Positions 7,946 to 16,316 of a stretch of DNA of 39,461 nucleotides are shown piece by piece. The DNA is from Myxococcales bacterium (lineage in GTDB: Bacteria > Myxococcota > Myxococcia > Myxococcales > UBA5297), in assembly GCA_031262165.1 (NCBI GenBank), contig JAISIF010000172.1:1-39461 (forward strand). The letters are read 5' to 3'. Positions within the stretch are counted from its first letter, which is position 1. Each line of letters starts with the position of its first letter. Both the position numbers and the translations under genes were made by a program. The notes beneath the pieces are model-generated. The model was not told the DNA's origin and did no database searches. It was given only the letters and a program-made list of their open reading frames with translations.

Positions 7946-9152
7946 CGCTCAGGACCTCCAGTTCGCGGTCGCCGGGGACGGACAGTGGGTCTGCGATGGA
8001 ATTCAGGCGCACGATCTCCTGGGCACGATTCGGAGTGCCGTAGAGACGCTGGCTCACCAGGATCGCTGGGATGGTCGCGGCCGGGGTGAACTTCGAGCGG
8101 CGCGGCAAGTCAGCCACGACGCCGCGCAGATGCTCTTCGGTCGCAGCCCTCAGCTCGGACACGGCCTCGCGCAGTGAAAGCCCTGCGGCAGGGTTTGCAA
8201 TGACAGCCTCGGCCAGGCGATCGATCTGAATGCCCGCCTCCAGAGCTGTGCGCGAATCCTGAAACCCTGCATCCAAAGAGGCAGTCGCCAGCGAGGCGGC
8301 AAAGGCACCCTTGGCCAGGAGCGCCACGGCCTTCTGGTCTTGAGCGCGCCTGACGGCCTCGGCAGTCGGTGCTGGCGCGAACAGTCCGCCTATCTCTGGG
8401 ATGTTAGAGCCGATGCTTTGTGCCGCGCGGGCGACGGTCGTGACCCGTGCGCCTGAATCACTCCTGCCGAGCGGCGCGGTAAGGCCCGCCAGGATGGCAC
8501 AGGTGCCCTCGATGAGCGACAGTGTGGCCTGCGCCGCCTGTAAGGGCAGCCGGGCGAGCTCCTGTGCCTGCCCGATGAACTGGGAGACCGCCGCGATGCG
8601 CTCACCCACAGCCTCCTGGACGCTCGACACGCGGTCCAGGATGCCCTCGATGTCAGCGCCGAGCTGTGCGAGCGGAGAGACGAGATCCTCTCCAGCCGCC
8701 GACTCGACGAAGTTTTGCGCGAGCTCGGCCTGCGCGGCGATGGCGGTCTCCCGCACCTGGCCTGCCGTGTCCTGCGCCTCGACGACGCGTAGCTCCGAGG
8801 TAGCCTCTGCGAACGTCACAGAGGCGCGCGCCATCCCAAGCTCAGCGATCGTCTCGTCCGCCTTATAGGCGACGACCATGACCTGGAGCTCACCCAGATA
8901 CGGGTGGACCAGGAGGCCAGGACCAGGGGTTTCGAGCGCGCGGATGAGGTCATCACGCCAGCCAAAGAGTCCAGGGCCAACGCCAAACATCTCGACGCTG
9001 AACGTCCTCTGCTTTCGGCCCAGGTCTTCGACGAGCCCCTCGTCGCGCTGCGGTAGCTCGTGGACGACCACCCGGCGCCCGCCTTCGAGCGAGTGTTGGC
9101 GCACCTGGAAGGGCACGTAGCGAAACGAGCCTTTGAGCATCAGGTCGGCCAT
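7938..9152 (-). CDS. DNA circularization / tail protein, Mu gpN-like
   Basis: The product has about 404 aa. Its N-terminal 100 residues (GSFRYVPFQVRQHSLEGGRRVVVHE...) match the N-terminal domain of the DNA-circularization protein family, Mu gpN. These are now mostly seen as baseplate parts that bridge the tail tube and hub. The middle is long alanine-rich helix. The ATG at 9152 overlaps the tape-measure stop as TGATG; an in-frame GTG one codon earlier is also possible. Confidence 0.84.
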   Translation of the reverse strand: MADLMLKGSFRYVPFQVRQHSLEGGRRVVVHELPQRDEGLVEDLGRKQRTFSVEMFGVGPGLFGWRDDLIRALETPGPGLLVHPYLGELQVMVVAYKADETIAELGMARASVTFAEATSELRVVEAQDTAGQVRETAIAAQAELAQNFVESAAGEDLVSPLAQLGADIEGILDRVSSVQEAVGERIAAVSQFIGQAQELARLPLQAAQATLSLIEGTCAILAGLTAPLGRSDSGARVTTVARAAQSIGSNIPEIGGLFAPAPTAEAVRRAQDQKAVALLAKGAFAASLATASLDAGFQDSRTALEAGIQIDRLAEAVIANPAAGLSLREAVSELRAATEEHLRGVVADLPRRSKFTPAATIPAILVSQRLYGTPNRAQEIVRLNSIADPLSVPGDRELEVLSDA

Positions 9153-11287
9153 CACGGCACCGCCAGGGCCATTGGGCCAGCACGAGCAGGAACATCCACG
9201 GCAGGACTGTCTGAGCTGACGGCGACCCTGGGCTTCTGGCCAGACACATCCACCTCGACGCGGAGCTTCCCGGAAGAAGTGGGCGCGGACGGGATGGGCG
9301 ATGAGCCGCCGAAGAGCCCTGGGACCATCGAGCCGAGCACGCGATCTGGCGCCCAGAGTTTGGCGCCGCCGTCCCGCGCATCCTTGTCGGCTGCGGCAAT
9401 GCCAGAAACGAGGTTCGAGCGGGCCCTTGTCGAGAGCGAGTCGATGGTCCCGCCAACGTCAATCCCGATGATGTCGAGCAAGGGCTTGATAGCCTTGAGC
9501 ACGAGGACGACGGCGGTCTGGACCGATCCCACCAACCCGTCCCAGTAGCCTGACCAGACTTCGCTGAAGTGATCCCAGTTCTGGACGACAACAGCGCCCG
9601 CATAGACGACGCCTGCCAGGGCTGCCACAAGCAGCGCGGCCATACCAACTCCGGCCAGAGTGACGCCCTTGATGGCTGTGGCAATGCCACCAAAGGCCGC
9701 CTTGGCGAGCGCGGCGCCCTTGCCGATTCCAGACAGGGCGAAGCTGACCACCTTCGTGGAGCCTGCCAGCTTCGCGAAGGCTGAGATCATGGCCAAGGCG
9801 CCCTTTGCCGAAGAGATCATGGAAATGACCTTCACGGTGGCACCCAGGCCTGCCAGGAGTCCGCCGAGCGCCGTCGCGAGGCCAACGATCGTCTTGGTCA
9901 CAACCGGATTTTCACGCGCGAAGGCCGAGACCCAGTTCACGGCCCCCATGAACGCCACTGCTGCCGCATTGGCCGCTGGGAGCAGGGCGTCACCAACCGA
10001 GGCTCTGAGCGTTTCGAGCGACGCTCCCAGCCCTCTGGAGATGTCCGCATAACCCATGAGCACAGAGCGGTTGCGCTCAGCAGACTTGGAAAGCGCATCT
10101 GGGTCGCCAAGCTCCTTTTCACGGGCCTTGAGCGCGTCGAGATTCTCCATGGCTGCCGCGATGGCTTTGGCGCCACCGCCAAAGGCGCGGTCGAGGGCCG
10201 CCCCAGAACGAGAGGCATCGAGGCCGTCGAGTTTGGTTTTCAGATCCGTTAGGATATCGGAGAGCGAGCGGCGTGTTCCATCCGCGTTCGTCATCGCGAC
10301 GCCAGCGCCTTTTAGCAGATCCTGTGTTCCTTTTTTCGAGAGTGCCTCGAAGGCCTGCTGGAGGCCGGAGCTCGCCTGCTCGCCACCGATTCCAGAGCGC
10401 TTTAGGGCCTCGAATGCCGCTGCCGCATCGTTCACACCAAAGCCGCCGAGGCGGGCAGAGGCAGATGACTTGCTCAGTGCGTCGAGCAGTCCTCTGGCAT
10501 CCGAGGAGGAGGCGAGGATGTCGCCGAGCTTTCCAACTTCCGATTCTGGGACCTTGAAGCCCTGCATGGCACGGGCGAGACCCTCGGCAGCAGAGGCGGC
10601 ATCGAGCCCCGTCGCCTCTGCCAGGTGCAGGGAGTCGTTCAGGACGGCCATCTGGCTTTTGGCGCTGAGGCCAGCGGCACCGAGGCGAGCGAGCGCCTGT
10701 GCGGCCGCATTGGCACCGAGCGTGGTGGACGAACCTGCCTCATAGGCAGCGGCACGTAGCTGAGCGAGCTCGGCATCCGTGGCCCGCGCGGCAGCACCCG
10801 CCTGGCCGATGGCCGCATCAAAGCCGCTCACGGCATCGAGCGACGCCTTGGCCATGCCGAGAATCCTGGCGCCAGAGGCAGCGATCGGCTCTGCCGCCTG
10901 CTTCAGGTTGGCAGCAGTCTGGAAGTAGCCATCACCAGCCTGTTTGGCGGCGTCGAACGCACTGCTGAGACCAAGCGTGCCTCTCCGGGCAGCATCCATC
11001 GCCTCCTTGAGGTTCTGGAAGGCCTTTTGACCCTTGCCTGCCGCGCTCTCTGTCCTTGCCTGTGCCTGGGCGTTCAGAAGAGAGGCATTGGTGGATGCCG
11101 CCGTCGCACCACCCAGCCCCTGCGCCGCGGTCGCCGCCGCTGTCTGCGCTGCCTGAAGCGCCTCTGTGGTCTCAGAGGCTGCCTCGATGCCGCTGGCGCC
11201 AGCCAAGGCTGCCTCGGCCACGGCGCGCAGCGGTGCCGTGGCTTCGTCGATGAGGCGCAGGGCCATTTTGAGATCGAGATCGGCCAC
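9152..11287 (-). CDS. Tail tape-measure protein
   Basis: This 711-aa protein is alanine-rich and helical. It starts with a coiled region (LRLIDEATAPLRAVAEAAL) and includes a TP901-type core with repeated AAAYEAGSSTTLGANAAAQAL-like heptads. Hydrophobic segments lie near residues 480-515 and 560-590. Such proteins set tail length and help DNA enter the cell. The GTG start at 11287 has GAGGA upstream. It follows the tail chaperone pair, the usual place. Confidence 0.93.
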   Translation of the reverse strand: MADLDLKMALRLIDEATAPLRAVAEAALAGASGIEAASETTEALQAAQTAAATAAQGLGGATAASTNASLLNAQAQARTESAAGKGQKAFQNLKEAMDAARRGTLGLSSAFDAAKQAGDGYFQTAANLKQAAEPIAASGARILGMAKASLDAVSGFDAAIGQAGAAARATDAELAQLRAAAYEAGSSTTLGANAAAQALARLGAAGLSAKSQMAVLNDSLHLAEATGLDAASAAEGLARAMQGFKVPESEVGKLGDILASSSDARGLLDALSKSSASARLGGFGVNDAAAAFEALKRSGIGGEQASSGLQQAFEALSKKGTQDLLKGAGVAMTNADGTRRSLSDILTDLKTKLDGLDASRSGAALDRAFGGGAKAIAAAMENLDALKAREKELGDPDALSKSAERNRSVLMGYADISRGLGASLETLRASVGDALLPAANAAAVAFMGAVNWVSAFARENPVVTKTIVGLATALGGLLAGLGATVKVISMISSAKGALAMISAFAKLAGSTKVVSFALSGIGKGAALAKAAFGGIATAIKGVTLAGVGMAALLVAALAGVVYAGAVVVQNWDHFSEVWSGYWDGLVGSVQTAVVLVLKAIKPLLDIIGIDVGGTIDSLSTRARSNLVSGIAAADKDARDGGAKLWAPDRVLGSMVPGLFGGSSPIPSAPTSSGKLRVEVDVSGQKPRVAVSSDSPAVDVPARAGPMALAVP

Positions 11288-11364
11288 GCCAGATCCTCAA
11301 AAAAAAGCGGGGCCGCCACCTCGTTCGGCCTCCAGAGACTGGAGTAACGTTTCCGGGCGAGCCC

Positions 11365-11544
11365 CTAAGCATCTTGCAGAGCATCCTCTTGAGCCTGGGC
11401 AATGCGCCGAGCCTGTTCGGCCCACCACAAGAGCTCCGGGATGGTCAGAGCGCCCACATCTTTGGGCGCCCAGTGGAAGAAGAAAGCCACGTCCGCCATC
11501 AGCTCGCGCCAGTTAGACGGCGCGTCGCTGAAGAAAGCTCCGGA
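11365..11544 (-). CDS. Tail chaperone frameshift extension, Mu gp41-42 type
   Basis: A short open frame overlaps the end of the gp41-like gene in the +1/-2 frame. It is open from just after a TGA near 11545 to a TAG at 11365. It encodes SNWRELMADVAFFFHWAPKDVG and then LTIPELLWWAEQARRIAQ, a pattern typical of the second tail-assembly chaperone made by ribosomal frameshifting in contractile-tailed phages. Mu itself uses a -2 shift here. An internal ATG at 11499 could also start a 44-aa protein. The overlap window contains AGCTTTCTTCAG, a plausible slip site that cannot be proven by reading. Confidence 0.65.
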   Translation of the reverse strand, partial: SGAFFSDAPSNWRELMADVAFFFHWAPKDVGALTIPELLWWAEQARRIAQAQEDALQDA

Positions 11545-11827
11545 TCACTTGGCCCGCGATGAAGACGAAGTCCGCGCAGTCGATCTCATCGACTTCCTTC
11601 TGCACGAGCGGGGTCGTCTCATAGAGCATCGGCAGGATACTCCTGAAGTCGCCCTCAGAGACGGCCTTGAAGTTCACCTGCGCAATCGCCGCTGCCGTTG
11701 GGCGCCGGACGGTGAGGCTCTCCATGCGCTGGTTTTTGCGCACGATCGGCACTCCGAGTGGGATCGAGATGGAGCCATCCGAGTTTTCGATGACTTTGCT
11801 GATGTCGCGGGACTGGGTGCTGTCCAT
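11513..11827 (-). CDS. Tail assembly chaperone, Mu gp41-like
   Basis: The product is 104 aa from the ATG at 11827, which has AAAGGA upstream. The frame is open upstream to 11944, but that part is arginine-rich shadow sequence. The protein contains MESLTVRRPTAAAIAQ and VDEIDCADFVFIAGQVIRSFL, matching the phage tail assembly chaperone family. It lies between the tube and tape-measure genes and overlaps a frameshifted partner. It probably coats the tape-measure protein before tube polymerisation. Confidence 0.8.
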   Translation of the reverse strand: MDSTQSRDISKVIENSDGSISIPLGVPIVRKNQRMESLTVRRPTAAAIAQVNFKAVSEGDFRSILPMLYETTPLVQKEVDEIDCADFVFIAGQVIRSFLQRRAV

Positions 11828-11873
11828 GAGAAGTCCTTTCACAGGCCTCTTGAGCGGGCCTTTGAGGGGCGTT

Positions 11874-12233
11874 TTAGAGGGGTTCAATCTCGTCACCCTC
11901 GAACGTGAACGGGATACCCGCGCCGCCGTCCGAGACCTCGACATCCGAGACGCACTCCGCGCTGGTCATGACCCACGAGCGCTTGGTCTCGATCTCTTCG
12001 AGCGTCATGACACCGTCAGTAGTGGCAGCGAGCGCCTTGGGGTCGAGGTTCGCGTCCGCGATGGCCGTGAACGTGATTTTGCCTGGCGTCATCTCCGAGT
12101 AAGACCCGGCGCGACCCGTCGAGGACATGACCGAGGTCTTCTTCTCGCCGCCGAGCGTGAACTTGGTGCCTGGCAGGCAGTCCACGCTCATCCCGTTCAC
12201 CTTGATCTTCGAACGACCGTAGATCTTAGGCAT
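11874..12233 (-). CDS. Tail tube protein, Mu gpM-like
   Basis: This 119-aa protein has the tail-tube pattern: KIYGRSKIKVNGMSVDCLPGT, then a SVMSSTGRAGSYSEMTPGKI beta hairpin and a C-terminal ECVSDVEVSDGGAGIPFTFEG. Length and position right after the sheath gene fit Mu gpM. It overlaps the sheath stop by a few bases. It should form the inner rigid tube of the contractile tail. Confidence 0.88.
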   Translation of the reverse strand: MPKIYGRSKIKVNGMSVDCLPGTKFTLGGEKKTSVMSSTGRAGSYSEMTPGKITFTAIADANLDPKALAATTDGVMTLEEIETKRSWVMTSAECVSDVEVSDGGAGIPFTFEGDEIEPL

Positions 12234-13695
12234 CTTCGCCTCCCACTCTGAAGAGCATCGAGGTCGCCAAGGTCAGGAACTTCCCAACCAGATAGACCTG
12301 CATCTGCACATTGAGCCTGTTGGGATCGTCGGGATCGATCTCGACGACGAGGCGTGCCTGGAACCCCTTGAAGTTCTGGGCCCAGCCGCGCTGGAAGATC
12401 CACTCGCGGTAAATCTTGAAGGTCAGGGCTCGAATCGAGCGCGGCTGCACGATGGGCAAGCCCGCGTCGAAGTCGTCGTCATCCCCGGCCAGGTTGTGGC
12501 GTGGGAACGCGGCATCGACCTGCGCTTGCCAATCGTAGCGCATGGCCGCGAGCGTCCTGAGAGTCGTCACCTCGCGGTAGCTCGTGTCAGCGCGGCCTTG
12601 AGCGTTCACCCGGTAGGTCGTCACAAGGCGATCGCACAGGACATTGCCGACCGCATCGACCTTGAACGTCGAGACGCCGCCGAGGATGGCGCTCTTGCGC
12701 TCTTGGCTGCTCCAGCGCGTGGCTGGCGCGCGCAATCCAAGCATCGGGAGGGTCTTGCGCGGACGGGCTGGATTCGGTTCAGCCGCATCCACGCCTGCCA
12801 GCACAGCCGCCCACAGGAATGCCGGAGAGATGGAGTCGCTCGTCCCGCCGACCGTCACGTGTGCGGCATTGAAGGCCATGCCGAGCGTCGTCGCAGCTGA
12901 CAGATCTCCACCGATGGCTGCGAAGAGGTGGCCCTCCATCTGGACCATCGGGCCCCAGCGCCGATCGAGCTCCTCTGACATCTCGGAGATATCCGCTGCC
13001 GACTGCCACGGCCAGACGATCGTATCGAACTGCTTGTCCGTGATGGCATCGATGACACTAGACGGCATCACGCTGCCCGTGCCGCCCGAGAGCTGTGTGA
13101 TCGCCAGGGTGACACCGGCCGGCTCTTGGCGCGCGTCGTCAGAGAAGAAGTCCTGCGCAACAATGATCTGGTTCGCCAGGATGGATTTATCCGCCGAGGT
13201 CAGCGTGACCGTCGAGTCCTCCGCTGAGGCGGTCACGAGCACATCTGCACCCTGAATGGCCTGCGAGATAAGTTCGGCAATCTCGGGGGCAGTGGCACCC
13301 CTAGACACGCTGAAAGCCACGCGCTGACCCGCGATGTAGAGCGCAATCGTCCCGGCTGATGCTGCCTGGCCACTGACCATGATGCTGCCCGTGGCCGCCA
13401 CATCAGCCGCGGCTTCGATGGCCGCCAGGACCCATGTCTCGTCATCGGGCGCGGCGCGGTTGAAGGCCCGCGCCATTGCCGCGCCGATCGAACGGTTGCC
13501 GCAGATCTTCTCGGCATCGTCCGGCGAGAAGAGGCGGTGGAGCGACATATCCGGCGTCGTCGAGGCCGCTAGCACAGGCGCCACGATGAGTGCCACGTGT
13601 GCGCGGCGGCTGGACACGCCGCCGTTGGCCTTGATCTCTGTATGCAGGCCGCCCTGCGGCAGGTCCGCTGGGATCGCGTCGAATGCTACTGTCAT
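12226..13695 (-). CDS. Tail sheath protein, Mu gpL-like
   Basis: The product has 489 aa, close to Mu gpL. It shows the sheath pattern: an N-terminal AFDAIPADLPQGGLHTEI, a central LVTASAEDSTVTLTSADKS insertion, and a C-terminal half with SLHRLFSPDD, VDAVGNVLCDRLVTTYRVNA and YDWQAQVDAAFPRHNLAGDD typical of Mu-type sheaths. It shows the virion is a contractile-tailed myovirus. The start overlaps the upstream small gene. Confidence 0.93.
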   Translation of the reverse strand: MTVAFDAIPADLPQGGLHTEIKANGGVSSRRAHVALIVAPVLAASTTPDMSLHRLFSPDDAEKICGNRSIGAAMARAFNRAAPDDETWVLAAIEAAADVAATGSIMVSGQAASAGTIALYIAGQRVAFSVSRGATAPEIAELISQAIQGADVLVTASAEDSTVTLTSADKSILANQIIVAQDFFSDDARQEPAGVTLAITQLSGGTGSVMPSSVIDAITDKQFDTIVWPWQSAADISEMSEELDRRWGPMVQMEGHLFAAIGGDLSAATTLGMAFNAAHVTVGGTSDSISPAFLWAAVLAGVDAAEPNPARPRKTLPMLGLRAPATRWSSQERKSAILGGVSTFKVDAVGNVLCDRLVTTYRVNAQGRADTSYREVTTLRTLAAMRYDWQAQVDAAFPRHNLAGDDDDFDAGLPIVQPRSIRALTFKIYREWIFQRGWAQNFKGFQARLVVEIDPDDPNRLNVQMQVYLVGKFLTLATSMLFRVGGEDA

Positions 13696-14030
13696 GTCTC
13701 TTCCTCTCCCTTTTCGGCCTCTTGGTTCGAGGGCTCAGCGGCCTCGTCGGCAGCTTCGATTTCCTCTTCATCGGCCACTGGCCCTTGAGCCTGCGTGGGC
13801 TCTGGTGCAGGGACTTCCTCGGCCTGGACGATTGCCTGGGGTTCCTCTTTGGCCTCTAGCTTTGGCTTCTCGATGACCTCGACCACGGCCTTGGCAGCCA
13901 GACGGCGCCGCCAAAAACTGTTCAGGGGCTTGCGTTCGCCCTCTTTCGCGAGCGGGCGGCCCGTCTCTGGGTCGATGATGACCAGCGTTGGAGGCTCTGG
14001 CCGCAGGATGGCGCTGTCACGCTTCGGCAT
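13692..14030 (-). CDS. DUF2635 protein, Mu gp38-like
   Basis: This 112-aa protein starts with the DUF2635/gp38 signature: a LVIIDPETGRPLAKEGE segment and then SFWRRRL around residue 40. The last 60 residues are strongly acidic and alanine-rich (ADEEEIEAADEAAEPSNQE), longer than usual members. It lies just before the sheath gene, as in Mu, and overlaps it by ATGA. Its role in the tail is unknown. Confidence 0.75.
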   Translation of the reverse strand: MPKRDSAILRPEPPTLVIIDPETGRPLAKEGERKPLNSFWRRRLAAKAVVEVIEKPKLEAKEEPQAIVQAEEVPAPEPTQAQGPVADEEEIEAADEAAEPSNQEAEKGEEET

Positions 14031-14547
14031 CGGGTGGCTCCTCTGGCAGCGCGGGAAAGATCCTCACGCTGCCCAGCTTGAATGGTGGAAACGTCTTGGA
14101 CGGACGCGGCACCTTGAACGTCTGCGACCAGATGACCTCCCAGACCGAGCAGGCCATCGCGTCGAGCTGGAGGTTTCCGCGCGCGCTGGCCGCGAGGCCC
14201 GAAGGCGAATCCAGGGCGAGGTCATTGAACTCGGCCTCTTCAATGGCCTTGCACAGGCCCAGCGAGAGGCCCGTGGAGGTGTCGATCCGCTCTTCCATCT
14301 CCATGTCTGAGACGAACAGGTAGGCCGACAGGCTCAGCTTCAGGCGCTCTGAGGCGCTGTACCCAACCACGCTGTCGAACTGCTTGAGACAGATCAGGAC
14401 AGCCGGTGGCTCCCTGAGCTCCTTGGTGACCTCCTGCACGTCCAGCGCGGCCTCGATGACCGAGCACTGTCCGAGCGCCGGGATGGCGGCACGCAGCTCA
14501 GAGATGATCGCGTCGAGGATGGATTTCAGGGAGCCGGGCGTGCTCAT
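14017..14547 (-). CDS. Tail completion protein, Mu gp37-like
   Basis: The protein has 176 aa from the ATG at 14547, coupled to the upstream gp36-like gene by ATGA. It shows the gp37 (DUF1834) pattern: an N-terminal helix ILDAIISELRAAIPALG, then EPPAVLICLKQFDSV and LKLSLSAYLFVSDMEMEER. This family forms a connector or tail-terminator part. Gene order gp36-gp37-gp38-sheath is the same as in Mu. Confidence 0.75.
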   Translation of the reverse strand: MSTPGSLKSILDAIISELRAAIPALGQCSVIEAALDVQEVTKELREPPAVLICLKQFDSVVGYSASERLKLSLSAYLFVSDMEMEERIDTSTGLSLGLCKAIEEAEFNDLALDSPSGLAASARGNLQLDAMACSVWEVIWSQTFKVPRPSKTFPPFKLGSVRIFPALPEEPPDAEA

Positions 14548-14972
14548 CGGAGATCTCCCATGAACGAGCACTGCTCCTTGTCGCCAAAGACTGGCGCGGG
14601 CGCCGAGAACGAGACCCTCGACTGACCTGCCAGGCTTGCATCGCCAGCACCCAGAGAGACCTGGCCGTTGGCGATGAGCTCCAGGCTCGCGATGGCATCC
14701 CGGTAGCGCTGGGCTATCTGATCGTGCGGACGCTCACCCGCGAGCCGATAGCGCGCGATGTCGCACGCGAACGACCTGAGGATCGGCGGCGTTGGCGCGA
14801 CCGGCACCCGGTAGCGCTGACCAACGCGTAGATCGATCTCTGCCGAGGCATCCGAGATGGCCGCGTCGGCCACAGCAGTGTCAGCGACGCCGTCCTTGTC
14901 CCTGTCTGTCAGGACCAGGATCTCGCGTTCGCCGAATCGGTCGATGAGATCTGTGAGCGAGCAGTAGGCCAC
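14544..14972 (-). CDS. Head-tail connector, Mu gp36-like (DUF1320)
   Basis: This 142-aa protein has the DUF1320 signature: YCSLTDLIDRFGEREILVLTD at the start, then ISDASAEIDLRVGQRYRVPV and ILRSFACDIARYRL. It lies directly downstream of the major capsid gene, as in Mu-like phages. Family members act as adaptor proteins between portal and tail. Confidence 0.88.
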   Translation of the reverse strand: MAYCSLTDLIDRFGEREILVLTDRDKDGVADTAVADAAISDASAEIDLRVGQRYRVPVAPTPPILRSFACDIARYRLAGERPHDQIAQRYRDAIASLELIANGQVSLGAGDASLAGQSRVSFSAPAPVFGDKEQCSFMGDLR

Positions 14973-14980
14973 GACTCACC

Positions 14981-15910
14981 TCACGCGACAGCGTTCTGGA
15001 AGAAGTAGCCCAGATCCGGGCACATGATGAGCTCGCGCAGCGACTCGCCGACCTTGATGTTCGTCGGCTCACGCAGGCCTCGATTCTCTGGCTGCCACGT
15101 TTTGACGATGCGATTCCCAAAGGTCGCCGTCGCACCGAACGTGATGTCGTCACCCGAGGTGATGTCGTCCGCCCGGTAGAGCAGAGCGCAGTGGTTTCCC
15201 CACAGCCGCGTCGGCGTGAACTGGCCACTCTTGGTTTTTGGACCGGCGTTCACCCAGCCCCGACCAACAATGATCTGCTCGACCTCGAAAAGATCTGCGA
15301 GCTGCTGAGTTGTGATGAGTCCGCCAGCGGCACCCGGATAGATGGCTTGGATGATTTTCGAGTTGACCTTCAACTTGGAGAGGACGCGCTGACCCATGAC
15401 GATGATGTTTGCCCGGACAAACATGCCATCCAGAGCCTCAGAGATGGCCGCGACGGGATTGCTGGCCGGGTCATTCCACTGACTGGTGCCGCTGAGCGTC
15501 GTCTTGTTCCCGGCCGGGTAGGTGTCCGGGTTGAACACGAGGTCGGCCACCCGCCTCTCGCGGGCGAGCTCCAGGAGCTTCGTCGTCTCCAGCGTCCTGT
15601 TGCCGACCTCATCCACGCCCTCTGCCGCGTTGTCGATGTCGTCCTGAGGAACGACGTGGGTCAGGGCCTGGTCGACGACGCTAGAGTCCTTCCGAGTCCC
15701 ACGAAACTCGACCTCGTTGATCTCGCCACGGCGACCGACGGTCGTGTTCGGGACAGTGAACGAGTCCTGCTTTGAGTGCTCGGTCCACTTGAAGGAGCGC
15801 TTGCCGACTTTGAACTCGGGCAGCACCTCCCTGAAGATGTATTTCGGGTTTTTGTAGGCGATCGCGATCGCTGTTCTTTCGACATCGATGGGCTGGGGCG
15901 AGAGGGCCAT
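14981..15910 (-). CDS. Major capsid protein, Mu gpT-like
   Basis: The product has 309 aa, close to Mu gpT. It has the layout of Mu-type capsid proteins: an N-terminal AYKNPKYIFREVLPEFKVGK arm, a helical LETTKLLELARERRVADLVF spine, and a C-terminal WGNHCALLYRADDI with a GNRIVKTWQPENRG loop. It follows the protease/scaffold and cement genes. Confidence 0.92.
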   Translation of the reverse strand: MALSPQPIDVERTAIAIAYKNPKYIFREVLPEFKVGKRSFKWTEHSKQDSFTVPNTTVGRRGEINEVEFRGTRKDSSVVDQALTHVVPQDDIDNAAEGVDEVGNRTLETTKLLELARERRVADLVFNPDTYPAGNKTTLSGTSQWNDPASNPVAAISEALDGMFVRANIIVMGQRVLSKLKVNSKIIQAIYPGAAGGLITTQQLADLFEVEQIIVGRGWVNAGPKTKSGQFTPTRLWGNHCALLYRADDITSGDDITFGATATFGNRIVKTWQPENRGLREPTNIKVGESLRELIMCPDLGYFFQNAVA

Positions 15911-15947
15911 TTCAGATCTCCAGTTGGTGTGAGGTCAGGTCCGCGCC

Positions 15948-16316
15948 TCACTCGGCAGCGGGCACGACGTGGGGATGGATTCGGGCCTCGATGAACTGGT
16001 CCGCCGCCGTGGATGCCGTGATGGCCCAACCAACCGCGTAGCCGCTGGTGACAGGGACAGCGCGGCCCTCGTCGTCAGCCGTGATTGGTTGGCCAATGGC
16101 CACGGCAGCCCCGGCCAGCACATCCGCCGTGCCGATACACAGGACATCGACGCGGTCGCCCTCCGCGCTCTCGAAGGGCTGGATACAGACACCGATGGGC
16201 TTGTCCGCGGAGGTGGCTTGCTTGGCGGTGTGCGGGGCACTCCCGAGTGCGACGAGGGCGCCCTCGAACATGTCTGACGCGGCGTCGTGGGTGATGATTT
16301 GGACGGGATGGCTCAT
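15948..16316 (-). CDS. Capsid cement/decoration protein (DUF2190-like)
   Basis: This 122-aa protein is alanine-, valine- and glycine-rich with beta repeats (LAGAAVAIGQPITADDEGRAVPV, GYAVGWAITASTAADQFIEARI). This is the pattern of small capsid-decoration proteins often found between protease/scaffold and major capsid genes. It is coupled to the upstream gene by ATGA. It probably binds the outside of the shell to stabilise it. Confidence 0.78.
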   Translation of the reverse strand: MSHPVQIITHDAASDMFEGALVALGSAPHTAKQATSADKPIGVCIQPFESAEGDRVDVLCIGTADVLAGAAVAIGQPITADDEGRAVPVTSGYAVGWAITASTAADQFIEARIHPHVVPAAE

